Assembly: GCA_026018925.1 (NCBI GenBank)
Contig: JAKSZU010000026.1
Span: 18,219,127-18,283,126 of the forward strand
Length of the DNA: 64,000 bases
Origin: Tupaia tana
Taxonomy: Eukaryota > Chordata > Mammalia > Scandentia > Tupaiidae
Reading direction: 5' to 3'
Shown piece by piece: positions 38,352-48,547 of the stretch. Each line of letters opens with the position of its first letter. Position 1 is the stretch's first letter. The notes beneath the pieces were generated by a model. That model was not told the origin of the DNA, made no database searches, and worked only from the letters and a program-made list of their open reading frames with translations. The position numbers and the translations under genes were made by a program.

Positions 38352-38586
38352 CTTTTTTTAGAATTATTTATTTAATTTTAATTATTATTTTGTAATGGCA
38401 AGTTGACTTTTAAAAAAAGAATTATTTATTTTCTTTCTTTCTTCTTATTATTTCACCTGATTTTTGCCAGAGAAAGACAGAGAGCAAGAGGGAGAGGGAG
38501 AAAGCAAGCCGCCAGGTCTGGGATTTGAACTGCCATCAGCCATGTGGGAAGTCCAGCACCTTAAACACCACACCACTTGCTGGCCT
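38352..38586 (-). mobile_element. tS-B SINE, reverse, with extra tail fragment
   Basis: 38352-38416 is a tS-B-like tail (AGAATTATTTATTTAATTTTAATTATT). A full tS-B follows: AATTATTTATTTTC, TTTTTGCCAGAGAAAGAC, AAAGCAAGCCGCCAGG, head ending CTTGCTGGCC at 38586. Confidence 0.85.
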
Positions 38587-38753
38587 ATTATTATTATTTT
38601 AAAATTTGCTATAGGACACATGCTCTCATGAGAGAGAGACAGAGAGAGGAAGAGAAAGAAAGAGTGAGAAAGCAAGCCATCGGGTCCAGGTCTTGAACTG
38701 TGATTAGCCATGTGGGAGTCCAGCACCTCAACCATCATGACACCTGCTGGCCC
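38587..38753 (-). mobile_element. tS-B/A intermediate SINE, reverse
   Basis: ATTATTATTATTTTAAAATTTGCTATAGGACACATGC (a tS-A end motif) then AAAGCAAGCCATCGGG (tS-B body), head ending CTGCTGGCCCC. Placed end to end with the previous copy. Confidence 0.88.
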
Positions 38754-38971
38754 CTCTGGATAGTTCTTTATAATAAATTAATTTAGGTGGAATTTCTGAG
38801 TCAAAGAGCCTTCATGTTTTTGTAGGGTTTTGATGTATGTTGCCAAGAAGCCTTTATGAAAATACATATCGATTAGATTCTCATGAGACATATTCATGAG
38901 AAGCTGCCCTGATATAAATTACTTTCAGAGCAGTACATGCTTGCTGAAAGGCAATCAGATCATTTAGAAAT

Positions 38972-39231
38972 GGGACCATTGGTTAGCGTAATGGCTATGT
39001 CACTGGACTCCCATGTAGTCGACTGCAGTTCGAGTCCCGGACCCGGTGGCTTAAACTCACGCCGGGCGCGTGTGCGTGTGTGCCCAAGATCCCGAGAGGA
39101 GAATGGAGGAGAAGGGATTGCGGCGTGGCCATCCCCTCTGGGGGGTGATTTCTTGCTTTCTATCTGTCTGTCTGTCTGGTGAGCGCACGTGCCCTATAGC
39201 AAAACACCTCTCAAAAAAAAAAAAAAAAAAA
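38972..39231 (+). mobile_element. tS-A SINE, forward
   Basis: GGGACCATTGGTTAGCGTAATGGC, intact B box AGTTCGAGTCC, CCCTCTGGGGGGTG, (TCTG)n, CCCTATAGCAAAACACC, A19. Confidence 0.94.
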
Positions 39232-39489
39232 GAAATACAAAATGAAAGGTTTAAAATTTCTTTCTTAGAGGACACTTTATTTTCACTGCATTGATATCAG
39301 ATCGAGTCAATTTAACTCCATTTGATCTCAATCTTCACAGACTAAGCTCCCCCCAGCCCCCTGCATCAGATTTATATTGGATTATAAACTCCAGAAGGCA
39401 AAGGCTGATATTTGTTTTGTTCATTTTTTTTCCCATGCTAGCCTGTAGATCAAGGCCTGGCATGGAAGGGGTGCTGGTTGTTTCATTGA
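39232..39489. other. unique stretch
   Basis: AT-rich, no gene or repeat recognised. Confidence 0.4.
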
Positions 39490-39990
39490 TCAATTTCTGT
39501 ATAACAAATTACCACCAAATGTAGCAACTTAAAGCCACATATATTTTCTCTCACAGTTTCTGTGGGTGGGAAATGTGGGAAAGGCGTAGCTGTGTGGTTA
39601 CGGCTCATGAAGGTTGTAGTCTTTTATGAGGTTGCAGCAGGATATCAGCTGGGGCTGTGGTCTCATCTGGAAGCTCGGCTAAAGCGGGATGATCTCCTTC
39701 CAAGATGGCGCACTGACATGGCTGTTGGCAGGAGACCTCAGTTCTCTCCCGTGCGATTCCCCCCATCGGACTGCTTGAGCATCTTTATAACATGGTGGCC
39801 AGCTTTCCCCAAAGAGAAGGCAATGTGAAAGCTGCGGTCTCTTTGATGACCTCACCTCAGAAGTCATGCTCTGTTATTTCCTCACTATCTGACTGGTTAT
39901 GTAAGTCAGGCCTGTTCAGTCTGGGAGACATTATTTCTAGGAGGCGGGGTTCCTTGGAGACCACCTGGAAGGCTGGCTACTACATTTGTT
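39490..39990 (-). mobile_element. MLT1-type LTR, reverse
   Basis: TCTGTATAACAAATTACCACCAAATGTAGCAACTTAAAGCC, CTCACAGTTTCTGTGGGTGGG, CTTCCAAGATGGCGCACTGACATGGCTGTTGGCAGGAG, AACATGGTGGCCAGCTTTCCCC, GGAGGCGGGGTTCC, GGAAGGCTGGCTAC. Near-complete solo LTR. The reading frames across it are not viral genes. Confidence 0.78.
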
Positions 39991-40945
39991 AAAATGAGCT
40001 GCAAAAGGATGGAGTCATAGTCTCAGAACTAGAAGAGGCTAATGGTGTTCACCATGCCTTCCAAGCTGTTCTGTGTAGAGTTGGGGTCATTCTCTATGAA
40101 GTGAGTTTGGGCTAAGCTGCACATGGGTTATGGGAACTGCCAGTCTGAACAACTTGGGCCTTGCATCAGGGTAGGGGAGCACAGGTTTACCACTCCCGAA
40201 GACATCTGAGAAATTTCCAGGGGAAGTAGGTTCTTATGGTTCAGACCACAGGCCCCGAGAAATGGGCTCTTCACTGCCAGAAGGAATGCCAGACCTACAT
40301 GTCAGTCAAGGCCTGGAAGATCACTGGGCCAAGGGAGGTCACTCCCATCATTGAAATACTCAGTAGTTTACAACCCCCATAAAGCCATTAGCCCCGCGAG
40401 ATGAGGAAAAAGTGGTTACCAGCACCCCTTGCCTCTCTGGGGTCCATTAGCGTCAGGGTTGTAAACCTGGTCTCAGGCCACAGGTAACTGGTTTTATTAT
40501 CAATCAATTGCCTGTGTTTGTCAGCAAGTCCCAAGCATCTACAAGCATAGATTTTGGTCAGATAACCGTAGGTGACCCCCATCCATTCTGTCCCACATTT
40601 AGGCCTCAGGTTCCCCGACCATAGAACAAGGGGTTGGCTGAGATCTGAGGTTCTCACACGTCTCACCATCAATGGTTACTTTTATTACTGCTCTCATGTT
40701 CGTGTTGTGTTTTTGAAATGATTTCTCTAGCCATCAGTGTTTCTTAAAAATGGATTGTCCTTCCTCGTTAATATTATTAAGGACAATCAGTTTTATGTAA
40801 AAAGGAATTTGCAACTGACAATAAAAACTTCTAACCACCTTAGGCAGGGTGGCATCAGGGTTCCCATCTTTCCTAATACCTTCTTTGGCCTGAGAACCGT
40901 AGGGGAAATTGATCTCTAAGAATCATTTTCTAATAATTTCATCTA
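39991..40945. other. mostly unique stretch, no gene seen
   Basis: Contains one short old-SINE-like piece (40585-40680). Otherwise no repeat, RNA or convincing frame. Confidence 0.4.
40585..40680 (+). mobile_element. MIR-like or related old SINE fragment
   Basis: TTTAGGCCTCAGGTTCCCCGACCATAGAACAAGGGGTTGGCTGAGATCTGAGGTTCTC matches the 'CTCAGTTTCCCCATCTGTAAAATGAGGGG…TGATCTCTGAGG' class. Confidence 0.5.
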
Positions 40946-41136
40946 GCCTTTTTTTTATTGCCCAAAGGTGCGTGTACTCACCAGAGACAGACAGAGAAAC
41001 AAAGAAGTGGGGGGGGGGGGAGCACCCCCTGATGGGACACAGTCACGTTACAATCCCTTCTCCTCTATTTCTCCATCCTGTTAGGATTCGGGGCACGCAT
41101 GCCCATATACCCAGTGTTTTTTGTTTGTTTTTTGTT

Positions 41137-41299
41137 TTTTTAAAGATTATTTAATTTTATTCATTCATTCATTTATTTCAATTTGACTAAAGAGAGACAG
41201 AGAGAAAGCGAGAAAGCAAGCCACCAGGACCAGGACTAGAACCGTGGTCGGCCACATGGGTTTGTCCAGCACCTTAACCACCATGCCACCTGCTGGTTC
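41137..41299 (-). mobile_element. tS-B SINE, reverse, nested
   Basis: TTAAAGATTATTTAATTTTATTCATTCATTC, TTTGACTAAAGAGAG, AAAGCAAGCCACCAGGACC, head ending CACCTGCTGGTTCC. Part of the pair inserted in tS-C. Confidence 0.9.
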
Positions 41300-41301
41300 C
41301 T

Positions 41302-41546
41302 GTTTTTTTAAAGAGGAAATTTTTATAGGACACATACGCTCACCAGAGAGACAGAAAGTGGGAAATCTCCCCTCAGGGGAGGGATAGCCATGCTGCAATT
41401 TCTTCTCTTCCATCGTCCTCTTGGGATTTGGGGCTTGCACACATGCACACCCACTGTGAGTTTTAAGCCACCAGGTTCCAGGACTTGAACTGCAGTTGAC
41501 TACATGGGAGTCCAGCCACATAACCATTACATCATTTGCTGGTCCC
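41302..41546 (-). mobile_element. tS-A SINE, reverse, nested
   Basis: TTTTTTTAAAGAGGAAATTTTTATAGGACACATACGC, CCCCTCAGGGGAGGGATAGCC, head ending TTTGCTGGTCCC. Confidence 0.9.
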
Positions 41547-41654
41547 AACCCAGTGTGTGTTTTTTAAGCTGCCTGGACTGGAATTCAAGCTGTGGTCAGC
41601 CATGTGGGATCCAGCTTCTGTAATCACTAGGCTACGGGGCCAGCCTTTGCATCC

Positions 41655-41885
41655 AACATCTACTGAAGGCTTTCTACGTGCCAGACATTGTTTTGAGTAA
41701 TGGGCATATATTCAGTACTTCATCTTCACACTTTAAGGTAGAAACTACCATCACCCTCATTTTACAGATGGGGAAATGGAGGTACAGGGAGGTTATACCC
41801 CAGGTCAAACAGCACAGAGTTGGGTATGTCGGAGATGGGACTTGAACTCAGGCTGTCTAGCACCGGTACTGAGCTCTTAGTTGTG
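41655..41885 (-). mobile_element. MIR SINE, reverse
   Basis: CTTTCTACGTGCCAGACATTGTTTTGAGTAATGGGC, CATCACCCTCATTTTACAGATGGGGAAATGGAGGTACAGGGAGGTTATACCCCAGGTCAAACAGC, GGACTTGAACTCAGGCTGTCTAGC. Nearly full length. Confidence 0.92.
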
Positions 41886-41973
41886 GAGGTACACTGCCTT
41901 TCTCTGACTACATTTTTCCCAAGTTCTACCCTGATGAGTACCTGTATATAGGTCTCCTGGAAGAAGTGCTCTT

Positions 41974-42442
41974 GGGACCAGTAGATGGAGAAATGTTTAT
42001 GTCACTGGACTCCCATGTAGTTGACCACTGTTTGAGTCCCAGACCCAGAAGCGAAACTCACAAGGGGCACGTGTGTGTGCGTGCCCAAGATCCTGAGAGG
42101 AGAATGGAGGAGAAGGTACTGCAGTGTGGCCATCTCCCCCGGGGGGTGATTTCTTGCTATCTTTCTGTCTCTCCAGCAAGTGCACACGCCCTATAGCAGA
42201 AATCTCTCTCTCTCTCTCTGTCTCTTTTTTTTAGCATTGTTTTATTTAACTTTATTTATTTATTTGCTTATTTTAATTTGACTAGATGGGGACAGAGGGA
42301 CAGAGTGACACAGTGAGAGAGCAAGAAAGTGAGAAAGCAAGCCACTAGGTCTGGGACTCATACTGTGGTCAGCCATGTGGGAGTCCAGTGCTCTTTATAC
42401 CATGCCACCTGCCGGTCTCTGCAGAAATCTCTCTTTTAAAAA
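41974..42442 (+). mobile_element. tS-A SINE, forward, tail split by a tS-B
   Basis: GGGACCAGTAGATGGAGAAATG, B box TGTTTGAGTCC, CCCCGGGGGGTG, CGCCCTATAGCAGAAATC at about 42188-42205. A reverse tS-B then interrupts it. The tail resumes at 42421 (CTCTCTTTTAAAAAAAAG). Confidence 0.9.
42210..42420 (-). mobile_element. tS-B SINE, reverse, nested in a tS-A tail
   Basis: TTTTTTTTAGCATTGTTTTATTTAACTTTATTTATTTATTTGC, TTTGACTAGATGGGG, AAAGCAAGCCACTAGG, head ending CCTGCCGGTCT. Target repeat GCAGAAATCTCTCT at 42196-42209 and 42421-42434. Confidence 0.93.
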
Positions 42443-42451
42443 AAAGTGCTC

Positions 42452-42717
42452 GGGACCAGCAGTTAGCGTAATGGCTATGTCGCTGGACTCCCACGTAGTC
42501 GACCGCGGTTCGTGTCCCAAACCCAGTGGCTTAAAACTCACGCCGGGTGCATGTGCGTGCGTGCCCAAGATCCTGAGAGGAGAATGGAGAAGGGATTGCG
42601 GCATAGCCAACCCCCCTGGGGGGGTGATTTCTCACTTTCTGTCTCTCTGTTTCTCTCTGTCTGTTTGGCAAGTGCACACACCCTATAGCAAAAACCTCTC
42701 CAAAAAAAAAAGAAAAA
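42452..42717 (+). mobile_element. tS-A SINE, forward (near consensus)
   Basis: GGGACCAGCAGTTAGCGTAATGGC, B box GGTTCGTGTCC, CCCCCCTGGGGGGGTG, CCCTATAGCAAAAACCTCTCC. It sits inside the right target repeat of the previous tS-A: AGTGCTC occurs at about 41965, 42445 and 42720. Confidence 0.95.
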
Positions 42718-42754
42718 AAAGTGCTCTTAGTCAGCCCAGCTCAGTTTAGGCTTC

Positions 42755-42905
42755 AGAAGTAGGGAACAAGACTTTGAATCCTTGCAGATGAGTCCCTTTG
42801 TCTCTCTGGGCCTCGGTTTCTCTCTGTGTGAGATAAAAATAATCTTATCTGCCTCAGAGTTGCTATGCAGACGAAACAACAGAGGATGTGCAAGGTGCTG
42901 GGTTA
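42755..42905 (+). mobile_element. MIR SINE, forward
   Basis: GACTTTGAATCCTTGCAGATGAGTCCCTTTGTCTCTCTGGGCCTCGGTTTCTCTCTGTGTGAGATAAAAATAATC…GTGCAAGGTGCTGGG. Confidence 0.75.
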
Positions 42906-42964
42906 GAAGAGACAACTCATACATCTATACTTTTTTTTTTTTTTTTTAAGAAAGAGATAGAGGA

Positions 42965-43225
42965 GGGACCAGCAGTTAGTGTAATGGCTATGTCACTGGA
43001 CTCCCATGTAGTTGACCGCGGTTCGAGTCCCGGACCCAGTGGCTTAAAACTCACGCCGGGCGAGTGTGCGTGCATGCCCAAGATCCCAAGAGGAGAATGG
43101 AGGAGAAGGGATTGCGGTGTGGCCATCCCCCGTGGGGGGTGATTTCTCGCTTTCTGTCTCTCTGTCTGTCTCTGTCTATCTGGTGAGCGCACGCGCCCTA
43201 TAGCAAAAACTTCTCCAAAAAAAGG
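42965..43225 (+). mobile_element. tS-A SINE, forward (near consensus)
   Basis: GGGACCAGCAGTTAGTGTAATGG, intact B box GGTTCGAGTCC, CCCCCGTGGGGGGTG, GCGCCCTATAGCAAAAAC. Perfect 14-base target repeat AAAGAGATAGAGGA at 42951-42964 and 43226-43239. Confidence 0.97.
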
Positions 43226-43239
43226 AAAGAGATAGAGGA

Positions 43240-43944
43240 TAAACTAAGACACTTCCCTTTTCAAAGCCAGAAAAACAAGACGCATAAATAATATTTGAGT
43301 GTAGCCTTTAACCTTGTGGTGCTCCTGAGAGGGCAGACTGACCGTAAGGATTAGAAGAATTCAGAAATAGGAAGTCCAGTGTCTTTTTTTTTTTTTTTTT
43401 TTTTTTTAAGACCGGGAGGTCTTAAAGTACTATAAGCCACATTGATTGGAAGGCTTGCTCAGGATTAAAGAAAAGATGGTCTGGCCAGAGAAGCTTGTGC
43501 CTGGAGGCCTTCCAGCCCAGCTCTGGCTGTGACGATATGATTCTGATCAACACGCCAGCTTGGTGTCCTGTCCAGCAGCCCTGGAGCAGGGTGGCTCACT
43601 GGCCCTGACAGTTTCTCGGGCTGGGGAGACTGGGATGCAGGTCTGCGTCGTCTTCGGCTCAGCTTGGAGAAACATGCCAGCCCTGAAGATGCTCCGTGAA
43701 ATGCCAGACCTTCCTTCCTTGGCCCTTTGCTCCCTTACTCCTGGGATTCTTGGACAACACCTGGGGCAATCCCCGTGGGAATGGGTGGAAAGCATTTGGT
43801 AATCTGAATCAGAAACAGGGGCTCTGTGGCTGAAAACTGCGTTCTCTGAACCCCACATGATCCCTCGCGTTCTGACGGGTGGGTGGGACAAGCATTATTA
43901 GTTCCTTTCATCAGACAGGAAAACCGAAGTCATGGCCATGGCGC
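43240..43944. other. mostly unique block with T24 run
   Basis: T24 at 43384-43407 stands alone. Frames of 80-114 codons at 43547-43891 occur on both strands over the same bases and have no domain I know, so they are probably chance in GC-richer DNA. Confidence 0.4.
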
Positions 43945-44145
43945 TGATGATAACTAATACGGGCTGAGCATTGTCTACGTGCCAGGCAACGTGTTGAGTG
44001 TTTCTGGTGCTTTGTCTCATTGAAGCCCATTCATTTATTCCGTTTTCCTAAGGAGTTCCCTGAAGCTCAGAGCGGTGAAGCCACATGCTCAAGGCCACAC
44101 AGCTGGCAAACAGCAGAACCAATGCGCTGAGCTATTACTCATAAC
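43945..44145 (-). mobile_element. MIR SINE, reverse
   Basis: TGAGCATTGTCTACGTGCCAGGCAACGTGTTGAGTGTTTCTGG, TTCCCTGAAGCTCAGAGCGGTGAAGCCACATGCTCAAGGCCACACAGCTGGCAAACAGCAGAACC. Confidence 0.88.
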
Positions 44146-44369
44146 CACGAGCATTCTTTCTGAATGCACTAGAGGTTCTGATTAGCTAAGGAGATCGCTA
44201 TCCCTCCCTCCAATTTCAAAGCCATGTGGCTTAGAGTAGTGCGGTCTCCAGACTTCTTTTAAACAAACTGTTGTGGTTATTTATTGTACATGAAAAACTA
44301 ACCTCCTCCCCCAAGCGTGCTGAGCTAAGACGGTCATTCTTTTGCAGTCATGAGCTTGGTGGTCAGAAA

Positions 44370-44807
44370 TTTGGTTACAGCCTAGGAAGGTGGTTCATAC
44401 ATGCACTGCAATGACTGGAGACTCAGCAGAGGGAGTTCCAGCTGGCTAGAACAGCTTCCCTGGAGTCTTTTGTCTAGGGACTTGGTTCTGCTGTCAGTTA
44501 AGCTCCTATTTCTTCTCTACGTGGAGTTGGAAAATCCAAGATGGCGACTTCACTTGGTGTCTAGGTTTGGATGTCTAAACCAGTTGGGGCTGCCCATGGA
44601 GCTCACTCTCATCAGTTGTCCCTTCTTAAAGCTAACGTGGGCTTCCTCACAGCATGGCAGTCTCAGGGTAACCAGATTTCACGTTCCTAAGTGACCCTCT
44701 TTCCAGAGAGTAGGTAGAACTAGTAAAGATTTTTATGATCTAGCCTGGAACATCCCAGAAGGTCAGCCAAGGCCCTCAAGGAGGTGTGCTGCTGGGAACT
44801 TCCTTTA
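44370..44807 (-). mobile_element. possible MLT-type LTR fragment, reverse
   Basis: GGAAAATCCAAGATGGCGACTTCACTTGG, GGGCTTCCTCACAGCATGGCAGTCTCAGGG and CCTAAGTGAC resemble the reverse of an MLT-class LTR. Old and diverged; no viral coding. Confidence 0.45.
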
Positions 44808-44820
44808 AGAAAGAACTTGC

Positions 44821-45076
44821 TGGGACCAGCAGTTGCTGTAATGGCTATGTCGCTGGACTCCCATGTAGTTGACCATGGTTCGAGTCCTGGACCTGGTGGC
44901 TTAAACTCACACCGGGCGTGAGTGTGTGCGTGCCTAAGATCCCGAGAGGAGAATGGAGGAGAAGGGATTGTGGTGTGGCCATCCCACCCTGGGAGGTGAT
45001 CTCTCGCTTTCTGTCTGTCTTTCTTTGTCTTTCTGGCGAGCACACGTGTAACAAAATCCTCTCCAAAAATAAAAAA
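44821..45076 (+). mobile_element. tS-A SINE, forward
   Basis: GGGACCAGCAGTTGCTGTAATGG, intact B box GGTTCGAGTCC, CCCACCCTGGGAGGTGATC. The end motif lost CCCTATAG (CACACGTGTAACAAAATCC). Target repeats AGAAAGAACTTGC (44808-44820) and AGAAAAAACTTGC (45077-45089). Confidence 0.93.
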
Positions 45077-45089
45077 AGAAAAAACTTGC

Positions 45090-45619
45090 CATTTGGCTTG
45101 CTGGGTACCACCGTAGCAACTCTAGATGCACCACGGCGTTCCAGCCAAGGGGGTCTCTCCCCATGACTGAGCATGGTGGAGGTGCCAGGGCTTGGCCATT
45201 TCTGTCCAGTGCAGGGCTCCTCTAGTGAGTGACCCTTTGTTCTGGAGCTCCATGTGGGGTTGCTCAAGACTTTGTTGGATCTGCACCATGGTGGGAGGCT
45301 GTCCTTGTCCATCTCTGCTTCCTTTCCCTTGAGCTTTCGGGGTGCTGTTTAATGGTCAATATGCCTGTTATACCCCTAACTCATTTCACCATCTGTTTCT
45401 CAAGGGACTCAGATTTGAGCAAGGAGGACTTAAGACCCACTGCTCAATGCAAGGAGTAGCAAAGAGAGTACAGTCGTCTTCCTCTACCACATCAGCTTTA
45501 ACTGATGCGTAATAACATGTAATAGAAAAGCTTAATGATCTGTCATAGAGTGGACACGTCCCCATACTTACCACCAACATGAAAAAATTAAAACCTTCCA
45601 TTCATCCAGCAGATACATA
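45090..45619. other. unassigned block, possibly old repeat
   Basis: GTACCACCGTAGCAACTC, GCTTGGCCATTTCTGTCCAGTGCAGGG and CACCATCTGTTTCTCAAGGGACTCAG give an impression of an old interspersed repeat, but I cannot name it. No gene seen. Confidence 0.35.
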
Positions 45620-45822
45620 TTTTTTTCAAAAGATTTATAATTTTACTTCATTGTATTCATTGTCATTATTTTATTTTTAATTTTTTTGCAGTTGATCAGA
45701 GAGAGATGGAAAGAGAGAGAGAAGGAAAGTGAAAAAGCAAGCTGCCAGATCCAGGACTTGAACCGCAGTCAGCCATGTGAGAGTGTCTAGCTGCTTAAAC
45801 CACCACGCCACCTGCCAGCCCC
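45620..45822 (-). mobile_element. tS-B SINE, reverse
   Basis: AAGATTTATAATTTTACTTC, TTGATCAGAGAGAG, AAAAGCAAGCTGCCAG, GGACTTGAACCGC, head ending CCTGCCAGCCCC. CCAGCAGATACAT / CTAGCAGATATTT are probable target repeats. Confidence 0.9.
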
Positions 45823-45945
45823 ACATCTAGCAGATATTTAATGAGCATCTTCCATGTGCCAGGCACTGGGAACAGTGGTAGAATCCTACAATCGCATGGC
45901 AAAGGCTGTAACTCTAATCTTGGAGGGAGTGCAGAATTGGATTCA
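45823..45945 (+). mobile_element. ancient repeat fragment (LINE tail or MIR class)
   Basis: ATATTTAATGAGCATCTTCCATGTGCCAGGCACTGGGAACAGTGG is the shared motif of several old mammalian repeats. Too short to place. Confidence 0.45.
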
Positions 45946-46883
45946 ATGACCCACTCACTCTATTGCACAGGCCAATGGGAGCCACGGTGGTTTTGATCAT
46001 TCTTGGAGAAACTCCGTGTTGGAAGCAGGCAGCATGGAGCAAGCGGTCCGACTGCCTTTGCCTGGTTTTCCTTGCTTCGGCCCCTCTCATCCAGCGTTCT
46101 CTTCCCTCCAGGGCTCTCCCTCCCCCGGCCTCTCTGCTGTATGGTGGTGGTGGTGGGGGCAGTACCTCTGATGGTAGTGGGAGGACGTCAGAAGAGATGG
46201 AGGAGGCACGGCTGGGAGGGCAAAGGGCAGAGTGGTAGAGATTTCCAGGGGCCCTGTGATTCTACGAACCACCCCCTCCGCATGCTAACGTAACAGTGCC
46301 CTTCTTGCCTCTCCCTCTCCCCACCTTATCTGGATGGAGGGTCTTAATTGAAATTGAAGACCTGTTTCACTGTGCGTCTACACAGTCTGCTCTCCAATGT
46401 GGGCTACCACAAAATATGCGCTGGCGCTTCAAGTTCCCAGGAATCTGACAAAGTGATTGATGCCCAGCAAGGCTGGTTTTTTTTTTTTTTTTTAAGAGGT
46501 CTGGAGCCAGTCTCTTGTTTAAGTCTTGGAATTGAAGATTCATCCAACATGCTTGTCTTGTGCTAACTCATCTGAGGAGACTGGAGGGAAACAACTGCCC
46601 AGATGTCCCTAAGAAACATCACAAATTTTGTGTTCAAGCTTGCATCTGTGCAATAAGATTGCCTTGCAAATAAGCTCTGAGGTTTTACCAGCCCGTGAAA
46701 ACTAAGAAATGAAGCCTGCTGGCAACAGAGAGTATGCAAACAACTCTTCACGTACGTAGTCAAGGTACGGTTGGATTACAGGAACGTTGTTTCTAGAAAG
46801 AAGGCATTTTCTTTTCCTCTTGCAAATCCCTTGGAAAACCTGACCAGGAAAATTGCACATACATAGGTAAAGAAAATTGCCCA
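45946..46883. other. unique stretch, no gene assigned
   Basis: GC-rich part 46000-46280 contains a short GGT repeat (46143-46160) and overlapping 90-codon frames in two phases. A T16 run lies near 46480. No domain or splice structure visible. Confidence 0.4.
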
Positions 46884-47152
46884 GGGAACCAGCAGTTAGC
46901 ATAATGGCTATGTCGCTGGGCTCCCATGTAGTTGACCGTGGTTCGCGTCCCAGACCCGGTGGCTTAAAACTCACGCTGGGCATGTGTGCGTGCGTGCCCA
47001 AGATCCCGAGAGGAGAATGGAGGAGAAGGGATTGCAGCGTGACCATCCCCCCTGGGGGGTGATTTCTCGCTTTCTGTCTCTATGTCTCTCTCTCTCTCTG
47101 TCTGGCGAGCGCACACGCCCTATAGCGAAAATCTCTCCAAAAAAAAAAAAAG
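46884..47152 (+). mobile_element. tS-A SINE, forward (near consensus)
   Basis: GGGAACCAGCAGTTAGCATAATGG, GGTTCGCGTCC, CCCCCCTGGGGGGTG, CGCCCTATAGCGAAAATC. Perfect 15-base target repeat AAAGAAAATTGCCCA at 46869-46883 and 47153-47167. Confidence 0.97.
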
Positions 47153-47194
47153 AAAGAAAATTGCCCACACAATGTCAATAATAACAATAAGCAA

Positions 47195-47560
47195 AGTGAA
47201 AAATAGCACAGGTACTATTGTAAGCTTTTAAGTTTACCCATTCAATTCATATTTAAATGTCTTGTGGTGGGCCAGCAGGTGGCGTGGTGGGTAAAGCACT
47301 GGACACCCACATGGCTGACTGCGGTTTGAGTCCTGTAGCTGGTGGCTTGCTTTCTCACTTTCTCCCTCTCTCTTTTTCTCTGATGAGTCCATATACCCTA
47401 TAGAAAAATTTAAAAAATAATTAAAAAAATAACATTTAAAAACAAGTCTTGAGGTAGACATTACTATTATGCCAATTTCCAAGGCTACTCAGGTGCTCTG
47501 TGGGTGAGCGGGGACGTGAACCCAGGAATCCAAGACCAACATCCTTGTTCCTAGGCCCCC
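47195..47560 (-). mobile_element. MIR SINE, reverse, split by a tS-B
   Basis: Left GGTACTATTGTAAGCTTTTAAGTTTACCCATTCAATTC (to 47268). Right TCTTGAGGTAGACATTACTATTATGCC…GGACGTGAACCCAGG (from 47446). Confidence 0.65.
47269..47445 (+). mobile_element. tS-B SINE, forward
   Basis: GGGCCAGCAGGTGGCGTGGTGG, B box GGTTTGAGTCC, GGCTTGCTTTCTCAC, CATATACCCTATAGAAAAATT end, (TTAAAA) tail. Confidence 0.92.
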
Positions 47561-47660
47561 ACCCTACACTGCCCTGCAAGAACTCCAGTGAGAGTGACCC
47601 AATTAGAATTCCTTGTGAAGCTAATGGTAACATGTCACACTTGATAAAACAAATCCGCAT

Positions 47661-47927
47661 ATTTTTTTCTTTTTTTGGAGATGTTTTTGCTATAGGGCGC
47701 GTGCGCTCACCAGACAGACAGAGAGAGACAGAGAGATAGAAAACGAGAAATCACCCCCCAGGGGAGATGGCCACGCCGCAATCCCTTCTCCTCCATTCCC
47801 CTCTCGGGATCTTGGGCACACACGCACACGCGCCCGGCGTAAGTTTAAGCCGCCGGGTCTGGGACTCAAACCACAGTCGACTACATGGGAGTCCAGTGAC
47901 ATAGCCATTATGCTAACTGCTGGCCCC
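47661..47927 (-). mobile_element. tS-A SINE, reverse
   Basis: TTTTTTTGGAGATGTTTTTGCTATAGGGCGCGTGCGC, CCCCCCAGGGGAGATGGCC, GGACTCAAACCACAGTCGAC, head ending CTGCTGGCCCC. Perfect 13-base target repeat AACAAATCCGCAT at 47648-47660 and 47928-47940. Confidence 0.96.
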
Positions 47928-48185
47928 AACAAATCCGCATTTTACAAGCTCAGGTGAACCCCTGTGCACTTTCCTGTCAGCCAGCCCTCTTTCATGGCTT
48001 CCCTTTCTTTCAGCCCTGGTGGTTCAGGTGCGCTTAGCTCCAACCACTTCCTCCTGGGATGAGTAAGAGGGAGTCCTGGACTTCCTAATGAGAGCCAGCT
48101 TTCTCCCTGAAGATTAGCTTCACGGGAAGGTACACAGCCCCGTGTGGCCGGACCAGTCCTTGCCAAGGAGCGTTAGCCCAGAGAC

Positions 48186-48423
48186 ATTTTTTTTTGAGAG
48201 ATGTTTGCTATAAGGTGCATGTTCTCGCCGGAGAGAGAGAGACAGAAAGCGAAAAATCACATTCCAGGGAGGATGGCCATGCTGCAGTTCCCTCTTCTCC
48301 ATTGTCCTCTGGGGAATTTGGGCATGTTCACATACATTCACACCCAGTGTGAATTTCAAGCTGCTAAGTCCAGGACTTGAACTGTGGGCATCCAGCACCT
48401 TCACCACTAGCCACCTGCTGCCC
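48186..48423 (-). mobile_element. tS-A SINE, reverse
   Basis: TTTTTTTTGAGAGATGTTTGCTATAAGGTGC, CATTCCAGGGAGGATGGCC. The head is shortened near the B box (ACTTGAACTGTGGGCATCC). Target repeat TAGCCCAGAGAC at 48174-48185 and 48424-48435. Confidence 0.92.
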
Positions 48424-48459
48424 TAGCCCAGAGACTTTTTAAAAAGTTAAAGTACTTGT

Positions 48460-48476
48460 TTCTTTTCTTTTCTTTC

Positions 48477-48547
<71 letters not shown>

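Larger units (their letters stand above)
37900..38880 (+). mobile_element. ancient LINE-like repeat, interrupted by SINEs
   Basis: 38040-38350 (TATATAGATATACCATTATATGATC, TCATAATTTTTATG…CAATGAACAGAC) and 38757-38880 (TATAATAAATTAATTTAGGTGGAATTTCTGAGTCAAAGAGCC…TGTATGTTGCCAAGAAGCC) together follow the common old-LINE sequence 'AGAAGTGGAATTGCTGGGTCAAAGG'. AT-rich. Confidence 0.55.
40946..41646 (-). mobile_element. tS-C SINE, reverse, split by two younger SINEs
   Basis: 3' part 40946-41122 (TTTTATTGCCCAAAGGTGCG, G12 at 41009-41020, TTAGGATTCGGGGCACGC). Head part 41548-41646 (TTTTTTAAGCTGCCTGG, CATGTGGGATCCAGC, GGCTACGGGGCCAGCC). ACCCAGTGTGT / ACCCAGTGTTT on both sides of the inserted block is its target repeat. 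Confidence 0.8.

Noticed and set aside
46003..46293. Overlapping 90-codon frames in GC-rich DNA
   Set aside because: Two phases are open over the same bases because of GC content and a GGT repeat; no coding signature.
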